A stretch of DNA of 64,000 nt from CAWJFP01 sp963842155 (GTDB lineage Bacteria > Pseudomonadota > Alphaproteobacteria > JACZXZ01), in the NCBI GenBank assembly GCA_963842155.1, contig CAWJFP010000013.1:1-64000 (forward strand), read 5' to 3'. This document shows positions 57,388-64,000 of the stretch, in pieces. Under the pieces are notes generated by a model. The model had not been told where the DNA came from. It worked only from the letters and a program-made list of their open reading frames with translations, and did no database searches. Numbering within the stretch: position 1 is the stretch's first letter; the number at the start of each line of letters is the position of its first letter. Position numbers and translations under genes: made by a program.

Positions 57388-59029
57388 AAAGCGTCTCCTT
57401 GAACGGGCCGAGCCCGACCCTGCGGTAGGTGTCGATGAAGCGCTCGCCCTCCTCGCGGATGGCGAGATAGGTGTCGATGATGGTGCCGACCGCGTCGGTG
57501 ATCTGCTCGGAGGAGAAGGCGGGGCCGACGAGGGCGCCGAGCGAGGCGTCCTCCTCGGGATGGCCGCCCAAGGTCACCTGGTAGAATTCCTCGCCCTTCT
57601 TGTCGACGCCGAGGATGCCGATATGGCCGACATGGTGATGGCCGCAGGCGTTGATGCAGCCCGAGATCTTGATCCGCAGCTCGCCGATGGCCTCCTGCCG
57701 CTCGGGGTCGGCGAAGAGCCGGCTCAGACGCTGCGCCACCGGGATCGAGCGCGCGTTCGCGAGGCCGCAATAGTCCAGGCCCGGGCAGGAGATGATGTCG
57801 CCCGCGAGATTGAGGTTCGGCGTCGCCAGCCCATGGCGGCCGAGAATCCGCCAAAGCTCGTGGAGCTCCGACTGCTTGACATAGGGCAGGCAGAGATTCT
57901 GCTCATGCGTGACGCGCAGCTCGGAGAAGCTGAAGCGGTCCGCGAGATCGGCGAGGAGATCGAGCTGCTCTGCGCTGGCATCGCCCGGCGTCTCGCCCAC
58001 GGGCTTGAGAGAGATATTGGCGATGGCGTAGCCGGGCTGGCGGTGCGCGGCGACATTATGCCGGACCCAGCGCGCAAACGCGGCGTCTTCGCGCAAGCTC
58101 GCCTCGTAGCTCGCGACGGGCGTCGCGATCGTCTCCAAGGGCGGCGAGGCGAAATAGGCGCGGATGCGCTCCACCTCGTCGTCGAAGGCGACGAGCGGGC
58201 CCTCCTTGATGAAGGCGAACTCCTCCTCGACGCGGCGGCGGAACTCCTCGATGCCGATCTCGTGCACCAGTATCTTGATGCGCGCCTTGAAGAGATTGTC
58301 GCGCCGACCGAACTCGTTATAGACGCGCAGGATCGCCTCGAGATAGGCGAGCAGCTCGGGCTTGGGCAGAAAGGCGCGCACCGTCTTGGCGATCATCGGG
58401 GTGCGGCCCTGCCCGCCGCCGGCGAGAATTTCGAAGCCGGTCTCGCCCGCCTCATTCCGGCGGATGAAGATGCCGATGTCGTGGGTCTTGACGGCGGCAC
58501 GGTCGCGCCGGGCGCCGCTCAGCGCGATCTTGAACTTGCGCGGCAGAAACGAGAATTCCGGATGCAGAGTCGACCATTGCCGGATCAGCTCGGCATAGAC
58601 GCGCGGATCCTCGATCTCGTCGGCGGCGACGCCGGCATACTGGTCGGCCGTGGTGTTGCGCAGGCTGTTGCCGCTGGTCTGGATGGCGTGCATCTCGACA
58701 TCGGCCAGCTCGGCGAGGATGTCGGGCGTCTCCTCCAGCTTGATCCAGTGATACTGGATGTTCTGCCGCGTGGTGAAATGGCCGTAGCCCTTGTCGTAGC
58801 GCCGCGCGATATGGCCGAGCTTGCGCAGCTGGCGCGAGGAAAGCACGCCATAGGGGATGGCCACGCGCAGCATATAGGCATGGAGCTGAAGATAGAGCCC
58901 GTTCATCAGCCGCAAGGGACGGAACTCGTCGTCGCTCAGCTCGCCGGACAGCCGTCGCTCGACCTGGTCGCGGAACTGCGCGACGCGTTCGTCGACGAGC
59001 TTTTGATCCAGCGCGTCATATTGATACAT
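57374..59029 (-). CDS. cysI: Sulfite reductase hemoprotein (nitrite/sulfite reductase family)
   Basis: 551 residues. Two ferredoxin-like half-domains and two 4Fe-4S-siroheme domains are visible. YMLRVAIPYGVLSSRQLRKL and GYGHFTTRQNIQYHWIKLEE mark the first half; TSGNSLRNTTADQYAGVAAD follows. The cluster cysteines are in ISCPGLDYCGLANARSIPVA and KISGCINACGHHHVGHIGIL (CX5C and CX3C). No flavoprotein subunit (CysJ) is adjacent, so ferredoxin or another carrier probably supplies electrons. The enzyme reduces sulfite to sulfide; context with CysH argues for sulfite over nitrite. The ATG is at 59029, just past the DUF2849 stop. Confidence 0.92.
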   Translation of the reverse strand: MYQYDALDQKLVDERVAQFRDQVERRLSGELSDDEFRPLRLMNGLYLQLHAYMLRVAIPYGVLSSRQLRKLGHIARRYDKGYGHFTTRQNIQYHWIKLEETPDILAELADVEMHAIQTSGNSLRNTTADQYAGVAADEIEDPRVYAELIRQWSTLHPEFSFLPRKFKIALSGARRDRAAVKTHDIGIFIRRNEAGETGFEILAGGGQGRTPMIAKTVRAFLPKPELLAYLEAILRVYNEFGRRDNLFKARIKILVHEIGIEEFRRRVEEEFAFIKEGPLVAFDDEVERIRAYFASPPLETIATPVASYEASLREDAAFARWVRHNVAAHRQPGYAIANISLKPVGETPGDASAEQLDLLADLADRFSFSELRVTHEQNLCLPYVKQSELHELWRILGRHGLATPNLNLAGDIISCPGLDYCGLANARSIPVAQRLSRLFADPERQEAIGELRIKISGCINACGHHHVGHIGILGVDKKGEEFYQVTLGGHPEEDASLGALVGPAFSSEQITDAVGTIIDTYLAIREEGERFIDTYRRVGLGPFKETLYAAH

Positions 59030-59031
59030 GG

Positions 59032-59325
59032 CTAGCTCACCTCGCCGGCCTGGTAGCCGAGATCGGACCGCACGGTCGGCCCGCGCGTGCGAATGCGCTC
59101 GCGCAAGGAGCGCGGCTTGACGCCGTCCTCGCCGAGCTCGATAAGATAGACGTCGACCACCTCGTTGCGGGCTAAGGACTCCGTCGCGCGCGCGAGCAGC
59201 GCCTCGGCCGCCTGGTCGGTCGCGGCGCTCTCGGCCTCCTCGAGCTGGTGCGACCAGCCTTCGCGGCCCAGATAGACGACGCGCCCGTCGCGCAGGCGGT
59301 TGGCGATGGCGATGCGGAGCGTCAT
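59032..59325 (-). CDS. DUF2849 protein
   Basis: 97 residues: starts MTLRIAIANRLRDGRVVYLG then REGWSHQLEEAESAATDQAA and ends RTRGPTVRSDLGYQAGEVS. The domain is found in alphaproteobacteria next to sulfite reductase genes, and its role is unknown. The ATG at 59325 follows GAGGCC. The stop is next to the cysI start, so the genes are probably co-translated. No metal or catalytic motif is visible; it may be a small electron-transfer or assembly partner (guess). Confidence 0.85.
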   Translation of the reverse strand: MTLRIAIANRLRDGRVVYLGREGWSHQLEEAESAATDQAAEALLARATESLARNEVVDVYLIELGEDGVKPRSLRERIRTRGPTVRSDLGYQAGEVS

Positions 59326-59351
59326 ATGCGTGGCCTCACCGGGCAACCTCC

Positions 59352-60761
59352 TCACGCGTTCACGGCTTGCAGGAGCGGCGAGGCCGCGGCCGCGCCGTCC
59401 TCGCGCGCGAGGCGCACCACCTCGCCCAGCAGGATCAGCGCGGGGCCCGCGATGCCGTGCTCCTGTACCATGGATTCGAGATCGGCGAGCCGGCCGATCA
59501 CGCGCCGCTCGTCTTCCCGCGTGCCGTTCTCGATGATAGCCGCGGGCGTGTCCGGCGCCAGGCCATGGGCGACGAGCTGGCGGGCGATGGTGCCGGCGAC
59601 CGAGGCGCCCATATAGATGGCGAGCGTGCCGCTCGTCCGCGCCAAGCTTGCCCAATCGAGCTCGGGCTCGCCCGAGGTACCATGGCCGGAGACGAGCGTG
59701 ACTGCGCTGGCGAGATCGCGATGGGTAAGCGGGATCTGGGCCGCCGCGGCGCAGCCGAGTGCCGCGGAGATGCCCGGCACGACCTCCGCGACGATGCCCC
59801 GCACGCGCAGATATTCCAGCTCCTCGCCGCCGCGGCCGAAGATGAAGGGATCGCCCCCCTTGAGACGCACCACGCGCCGGCCCGCTCGCGCGTGAGCGGC
59901 GATGAGGGCGTTGATCTCGCTCTGGCTGTGGCTATGCCGGCCCTTGGCCTTGCCCACCGGAACGCGCTCGGCGTCGCGGCGCGCGCGATCGAGGATCGCC
60001 GGCCCGACCAGCCGGTCATAGATCACAACGTCGGCGCGGCCGAGCAGGCGCAGCGCCTTCACGGTAAGAAGATCGGGATCGCCCGGCCCGGCGCCGACGA
60101 TATGCACGATGCCGCCCGGCTCGGTCTCACGCGCGCGATTGACGAGCGAGAGCATCGCGGCCGGCGCATTCTGCTCCTCGCCGGCAAGAAGGCTCGCGGC
60201 CACCGGCCCCTCGAAGAACGATTCCCAGAAACGACGTCGCGCGTCGCCCTGCGGAATGGCGGCCTTGACCGCAGCGCGGAAATGGCGGGCGAAACGCGCC
60301 AGGCGGCCGAGGCCGCTGGGGAGTAGCCGCTCGATCGCCGCCTTGATCTCGCGCGCCAGCAACGGCGCGGCACCGCCCGTCGAAACGGCGACGACCACCG
60401 GCGAGCGGTCGACCACCGCGCCCATGATCGCGCTCGACAGCTCCGGCCGATCGACCAGGTTGAGCGGGATATTCGCCGCCTCGGCCGCGGCGGCAATACG
60501 CTTGGCGAGCGCCTCGTCCTCGCTGGCGACGACGATGAGCGCGCGGCCCGCCACCAGCGCCTCGGCCTCCGAAGCGGGGCGCTGCTCGATGCGCCCCTCG
60601 CCGCGCCAGCGTTCGAGCTCGGCCGACAAGCGGTCGGCCGCGACCGTGACGCGCGCGCCGGCGCGGAGCAGCAAATCCGCCTTCCCCGCCGCCGCGGCCC
60701 CGCCGCCCACGACAAGGCATGGACGATCGCTAAGCTTCAGGAAGAGCGGAAAGAGGTCCAT
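59352..60761 (-). CDS. cysG: Siroheme synthase
   Basis: CysG (469 residues) makes siroheme for CysI. The N-terminal precorrin-2 dehydrogenase/ferrochelatase domain shows CLVVGGGAAAAGKADLLLRA, then DRPELSSAIMGAVVDRSPVV and AVSTGGAAPLLAREIKAAIE. The C-terminal uroporphyrinogen-III methyltransferase domain (about residues 215-455) shows GIVHIVGAGPGDPDLLTVKA, VIYDRLVGPAILDRARRDAE, KGGDPFIFGRGGEELEYLRV and LTHRDLASAVTLVSGHGTSG. Length is normal for the fused enzyme (457 in E. coli). It is the first gene of the cys block and has a long AT-rich upstream region. Confidence 0.94.
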   Translation of the reverse strand: MDLFPLFLKLSDRPCLVVGGGAAAAGKADLLLRAGARVTVAADRLSAELERWRGEGRIEQRPASEAEALVAGRALIVVASEDEALAKRIAAAAEAANIPLNLVDRPELSSAIMGAVVDRSPVVVAVSTGGAAPLLAREIKAAIERLLPSGLGRLARFARHFRAAVKAAIPQGDARRRFWESFFEGPVAASLLAGEEQNAPAAMLSLVNRARETEPGGIVHIVGAGPGDPDLLTVKALRLLGRADVVIYDRLVGPAILDRARRDAERVPVGKAKGRHSHSQSEINALIAAHARAGRRVVRLKGGDPFIFGRGGEELEYLRVRGIVAEVVPGISAALGCAAAAQIPLTHRDLASAVTLVSGHGTSGEPELDWASLARTSGTLAIYMGASVAGTIARQLVAHGLAPDTPAAIIENGTREDERRVIGRLADLESMVQEHGIAGPALILLGEVVRLAREDGAAAASPLLQAVNA

Positions 60762-61009
60762 TCGCGTTCTGCCCCGCCCGGCACGGCCCCCAAAGGGAAT
60801 GCCGAATAGAAAGCCGAGCAGTGCGCGAGGCTCGGCCAGAAATGACAGCGCCCCGAATTCTACCCAAATTCTATGGATATTAATTCGGCGGCGCTCCGGC
60901 GATATTCACGTTACCGCCGTAGTTTCGGAAATTAGTTCTCTCGTTATTCGCTGTCAATAAACATAACAATACATTTATATAATGTATTATAGCACGCCGG
61001 TCGACGGAT
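60762..61009 (-). promoter_or_regulatory. cysG upstream region: promoter and palindrome
   Basis: On the minus strand TTGACA (60952-60957) and TAATTT (60929-60934) form a -35/-10 pair with a 17-base spacer. The -35 matches consensus fully and the -10 only at three positions. Eleven bases upstream of the -35 a perfect inverted repeat AATACATT (60968-60975) and AATGTATT (60981-60988) is separated by TATAT. Placement near -60 and its T-N11-A shape fit a LysR-type activator site, as CysB or Cbl would use (inference). The region is far more AT-rich than its neighbours and holds no gene. The ClC gene ends one base before it. Confidence 0.55.
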
Positions 61010-62908
61010 TCAAGCCCGCCGGGCGCGCCATGGCTTGCGCTTGGCGTGCGGCTCCCTATCGATCGCGGCCGCGGGCCCCGGCGGCGGCACCACGGCGCTA
61101 GGCAGGATGCGACGGCGCGGCTTATGCCTGCGCCGCTCGCCGCGCTCCTCCGCGCGCGCCTGGAGCAAGGCGCGATGGTAGGCGAGCACCAGGTCGTGGA
61201 TATCGACGACGCCGACGAGCCGCATGCTCGTCTTGTCCTGCACCACCGGCAGATGGCTCCATGGGCTGATCTCCATCAGGCGCAGCGCGCGATGGGGATT
61301 ATCCTCCGCCTCGAGCGCCAGCGGCTTGCTGCTCGCCACGTCCGCAGCGATCACAGGCAATCCGGGCTGCGCCACGCTGTCGGCCACGGGAGCGAGATCG
61401 GTCACCGTGATGACGCCGGAGAGCACATTGTCGTCATCGGTCACGAAGACGATGCCGTAGGGCGCGCTGCGCAGCGCGTCCACGACTTCCTCCAGCCTGG
61501 CGCTGGGCCGCACGGTGGCAAGCTGGGTGCGCATCAGATCGGCGATCGGGATCGACTTCATGATGCCCAGCTCGCGCCCGGCCTTGAGGTTGATGCCGCG
61601 ATGCTCGAGCTTCATGACGTACATCGAGCGCCCGAAGGTCTCGTTGACGATGAGCGCGGCGATGACCACGCCGATCATGACCGCCAGCGTCATGGCGTAG
61701 TCGCCGGTCATCTCGAACACGATCAGGATGGTGGTAATCGGCGCGCCGAGCACTGGCCCCGCCACGGCCCCCATGCCGACCAGCGAATAGGCGCCGTGGC
61801 CGCTGGCGAGGTCGGGGAAGACCTTGGCCGCGATCAGGCCGAAGGAGCCGCCCGTCATCGCGCCCATGAAGAGCGAGGCGGAGAAGTCGCCGCCGCCGAA
61901 GCCCGAGCCGATGCAGATCGCGGTCGCCGCCAGCTTTGCCGCGACCAGCGCCACCATCAATCCGAGCGGCAAAGTGCCGAACAAGGCATTGTCGATCGAG
62001 CCGTAGCCCACGCCCAGCACATGGGGGAAGAAAAGCGCGATGCCGCCCAACAGGAACCCGCCGATCACGGGACGCACCCAGCGCGGCACCTTGTAGCGCA
62101 CGAAGCGGCTCTCGACGTAATAGGCCGCCGTCATGAAGACGACCGATACCACGGCGCAGACCAGGCCCAGGAGGGCAAAGGCGAAGAACTCCCAGGGGCT
62201 CACGATCTGGTAGTGCGGCAGGATGAAGGAGGGGAAATCTCCGTAATAGAGCCGGCTGATCATCGTGCCGACGACCGAGGCCACGACGAGCGGCGCGAAG
62301 GTGCTGAGCGCGTAATTGCCGATCACCACCTCGAGCGCGAAGAAGACGCCGGCGATGGGCGCGTTGAACGAGGCGGCGACCGCCGAGGCGACGCCGCAGC
62401 CGATGGCGGTGCGCAGCATCGCAGGCGTGAGGCGCATGCGCTGGCCAAGCCAGGAGCCGAAGGTCGAGCCGAGATGGATGACGGCGCCCTCGCGACCGAC
62501 CGAGCCTCCCACGCCGATCGAGAGGGCATTCGCCAGCGCGCCGAGCAAGGTGGTCTTGAGATCGAGCCGGCCGCCGCGCAGCGCCGCCGCCTCCATCACG
62601 TCGGGGACACCCGGCGCGCGACCGCCGGGCACGGCGAACTTGGTGAAGAGCCCGATGGCGAGGCCGCCCACCGTGGTCGCCAACAGAATGCGCCACCAGG
62701 GCAGCGCGTTCGTGACGGGCAGCAGATGCGGCGCCGCGGAGCCGAGTGCCACTCTCTGAATCTGGGCATAGGTCTCGCGGAAGCCGATGACGCCGAGCGC
62801 CCCGAGCGCGCCGATGGCGATGGCGAGCAGCACCAGCAGGAGCTGGTCGTTCTCGACCATCTGGCGCAGGCGGATCATTCCGCGCAAAAGGACTCGGCGG
62901 CTGGGCAT
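61010..62908 (-). CDS. ClC chloride channel/antiporter with CBS domains
   Basis: 632 residues with about ten membrane helices then two C-terminal CBS domains. The ClC core shows VPGGRAPGVPDVMEAAALRG, SIGVGGSVGREGAVIHLGST and the pore segment IGSGFGGGDFSASLFMGAMT. The gating glutamate is in GREGA, where GREGP is more usual. CBS units lie near residues 455-510 (VTDDDNVLSGVITVTDLAPV) and 520-575 (NPHRALRLMEISPWSHLPVV, with VDIHDLVLAYHRALL). CBS pairs often bind adenylates and regulate transport. The C-terminal 60 residues are basic. It is divergent from a class III aminotransferase. Confidence 0.9.
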   Translation of the reverse strand: MPSRRVLLRGMIRLRQMVENDQLLLVLLAIAIGALGALGVIGFRETYAQIQRVALGSAAPHLLPVTNALPWWRILLATTVGGLAIGLFTKFAVPGGRAPGVPDVMEAAALRGGRLDLKTTLLGALANALSIGVGGSVGREGAVIHLGSTFGSWLGQRMRLTPAMLRTAIGCGVASAVAASFNAPIAGVFFALEVVIGNYALSTFAPLVVASVVGTMISRLYYGDFPSFILPHYQIVSPWEFFAFALLGLVCAVVSVVFMTAAYYVESRFVRYKVPRWVRPVIGGFLLGGIALFFPHVLGVGYGSIDNALFGTLPLGLMVALVAAKLAATAICIGSGFGGGDFSASLFMGAMTGGSFGLIAAKVFPDLASGHGAYSLVGMGAVAGPVLGAPITTILIVFEMTGDYAMTLAVMIGVVIAALIVNETFGRSMYVMKLEHRGINLKAGRELGIMKSIPIADLMRTQLATVRPSARLEEVVDALRSAPYGIVFVTDDDNVLSGVITVTDLAPVADSVAQPGLPVIAADVASSKPLALEAEDNPHRALRLMEISPWSHLPVVQDKTSMRLVGVVDIHDLVLAYHRALLQARAEERGERRRHKPRRRILPSAVVPPPGPAAAIDREPHAKRKPWRARRA

Positions 62909-63114
62909 GACGACGCGCTTTCGGCGGGCACAATGCCCGTCAATTCAACTATTTCGTCCGTTAATAACCGCTTTCCAAGACAAGGGTGAAGCATTTCTTG
63001 CGCAGGGCCGCGCGCTTCCCGCTTGCCTCGCGTCCCGCCTCTGCCCTATTGCCTGAAGGGCGCGATTTTGGGCCTCGCCCGAATTCCGGCTTCCAAGGAG
63101 GAAGGTGACGATAG
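62909..63114. other. Divergent spacer, no gene seen
   Basis: Between the minus-strand ClC gene and the aminotransferase gene. It contains the ribosome site of the latter at its right end. No clear inverted repeat, terminator or conserved promoter was noticed by eye. Promoters for both divergent genes should lie here. Confidence 0.5.
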
Positions 63115-64000
63115 ATGGACAGCGCATCGCAAGCGGCCGCGGAGAGCTGGGACAGGCACCTCATCCGCTATGGCATGGACATGACGCCGCGCCTTATCGC
63201 CAAGGCGCGCGGCGCCGTGCTGTGGGACACCGAAGGCCGCGAGATACTCGATTTCACCTCGGGCCAGATGTGCGCCACCATCGGCCATAACCATCCGCGC
63301 ATCGTCGCGGCCATCCACAAGGCCTGCGAGGGCGCGCTTCATCTCTATAGCGGGATGACCGGCCCCGCGGTGGTCGAGCTCGCGCGGCGGCTCGCCGGCA
63401 TGTTGCCGCCGGGCTTGTCCAAGGCGCTGTTCCTCTCGACCGGCGGCGAGGCGAACGAGGCGGCGATCCGGATGGCAAAGCTCCATACCGGCCGGCACGA
63501 GATCGTCGGCTTCACCGGCTCCTGGCACGGCATGACGGCCGGCGCCGCCTCCTCGACCTATGTGGCCGCCCATCAAGGCTACGGCCCGCAGATGCCGGGG
63601 AGCATGGCGATCCCGGCGCCCAACGCCTATCGCTGCCCGATCCGCCATTGCCAGGGCAGTTGCGATGGCACCTGTCTCGATGTCGGCTTCGACATGGTGG
63701 ACGCGCAGTCCTCCGGCTCGCTCGCCGCCGTCATCGCCGAGCCCGTGCAAAGCAGCGGCGGCGTGATCGTCCCGCCCGAGGGCTATTTCGCCAAGCTCAA
63801 GGTCAAATGCGAAGAGCGCGGGATGCTGCTGATCCTCGACGAGGCGCAGACCGCCTTCGGTCGGCTCGGCGCGAATTTCGCCTTCGAGGTCTTCGGGGTC
63901 GAGCCCGATATCCTCACCTTGTCGAAGACGCTCGGCGGCGGGCTGCCGCTTTCGGCGACCGTGACCTCGGACGCGATCGAGGAGGATTGCCACGCCAAGG
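63115..64000 (+). CDS. Class III aminotransferase, dialkylglycine decarboxylase-like (partial)
   Basis: The gene continues past the window; 295 residues are visible from the ATG at 63115, which has a strong AAGGAGGAAGG ribosome site. It shows RHLIRYGMDMTPRLIAKARG, DFTSGQMCATIGHNHPRIVA, ALFLSTGGEANEAAIRMAKL, GFTGSWHGMTAGAASSTYVA, AEPVQSSGGVIVPPEGYFAK and LLILDEAQTAFGRLG. LDEAQT is the PLP aspartate region, and TLSKTLGGG carries the PLP lysine. SGQMCATIGH and STGGEANEAAIRMA match 2,2-dialkylglycine decarboxylase better than ornithine or GABA aminotransferases. A general class III aminotransferase cannot be excluded. The 206 bases between it and ClC hold no other gene. Confidence 0.85.
   Translation, partial: MDSASQAAAESWDRHLIRYGMDMTPRLIAKARGAVLWDTEGREILDFTSGQMCATIGHNHPRIVAAIHKACEGALHLYSGMTGPAVVELARRLAGMLPPGLSKALFLSTGGEANEAAIRMAKLHTGRHEIVGFTGSWHGMTAGAASSTYVAAHQGYGPQMPGSMAIPAPNAYRCPIRHCQGSCDGTCLDVGFDMVDAQSSGSLAAVIAEPVQSSGGVIVPPEGYFAKLKVKCEERGMLLILDEAQTAFGRLGANFAFEVFGVEPDILTLSKTLGGGLPLSATVTSDAIEEDCHAK

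Noticed and set aside
61046..62989. A 647-codon plus-strand frame opposite the ClC gene
   Set aside because: Antisense to clear ClC motifs; rich in His, Arg, Asp and Ala without any domain.

Overview
The window is G+C-rich DNA of an alphaproteobacterium, probably a soil or environmental lineage near the Rhodospirillales (order is an inference). Pointers are the alphaproteobacterial FtsZ tail (DLLEIPAFLRRQAN), a long FtsZ linker, the DUF1127 and DUF2849 small proteins, a MetZ-type methionine pathway and a class A RNase P RNA. The first ~2.2 kb looks different. It is visibly less G+C-rich and carries the end of a UDP-glucose dehydrogenase, a multiply frameshifted F420H2-dehydrogenase-like gene and a TolC fragment. 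This reads as decayed foreign DNA or a mis-joined piece (acidobacterial-like by its TolC), ending near 2,205-2,222.

Layout. 2.2-13.4 kb (minus strand): an AsmA-family protein, a GlcD-type FAD oxidase, an MFS transporter, a small secreted protein and a fused 5-oxoprolinase. 13.6-16.5 kb: an AraC regulator divergent from a second MFS transporter, then an AmiD-type amidase. 16.5-17.0 kb: rnpB. 17.1-35.9 kb: a complete dcw (division and cell wall) cluster in the order mraZ-rsmH-ftsL-ftsI-murE-murF-mraY-murD-ftsW-murG-murC-murB-ddl-ftsQ-ftsA-ftsZ, preceded by an array of MraZ boxes; most genes overlap by four bases. 36-43 kb: lpxC, bamD (with a long repetitive C-terminal tail), recN, ligA and a glutathione peroxidase. 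43-50 kb: a WxPGxW-repeat secreted protein, an extended aminopeptidase P, a DUF1127 protein, prmA, uvrD and a small conserved-looking protein. 50-53 kb: a two-subunit molybdenum hydroxylase of the isoquinoline 1-oxidoreductase type. 53-54 kb: a lower-G+C Mrr restriction gene that looks acquired. 54-61 kb: a sulfur assimilation locus reading cysG-DUF2849-cysI-DUF934-cysH, then rhodanese and metZ. 61-64 kb: a CBS-domain ClC chloride channel and the start of a class III aminotransferase resembling dialkylglycine decarboxylase.

How the genes work together. The dcw block makes UDP-MurNAc-pentapeptide (MurB, C, D, E, F, Ddl), loads it on lipid (MraY, MurG), polymerises it at the septum (FtsW, FtsI) and builds the Z ring (FtsZ, FtsA, FtsQ, FtsL). 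LpxC and BamD add outer-membrane lipid A synthesis and beta-barrel assembly. The cys block takes APS to sulfite (4Fe-4S-type CysH), sulfite to sulfide (CysI, with siroheme made by CysG) and sulfide into homocysteine (MetZ).

A caution on sequence quality: all six reading-frame breaks in the alphaproteobacterial part (MFS transporter, three in 5-oxoprolinase, ligA, DUF934) are corrected by removing one base. This points to residual insertion errors more than to real pseudogenes. No CRISPR array, tRNA, insertion sequence or prophage was recognised, and I found no convincing undescribed multi-gene system. The best leads are the repetitive BamD tail, the sulfur-operon palindrome and DUF934-CysH junction, the upstream lpxC repeats, and the foreign segment at the left end.
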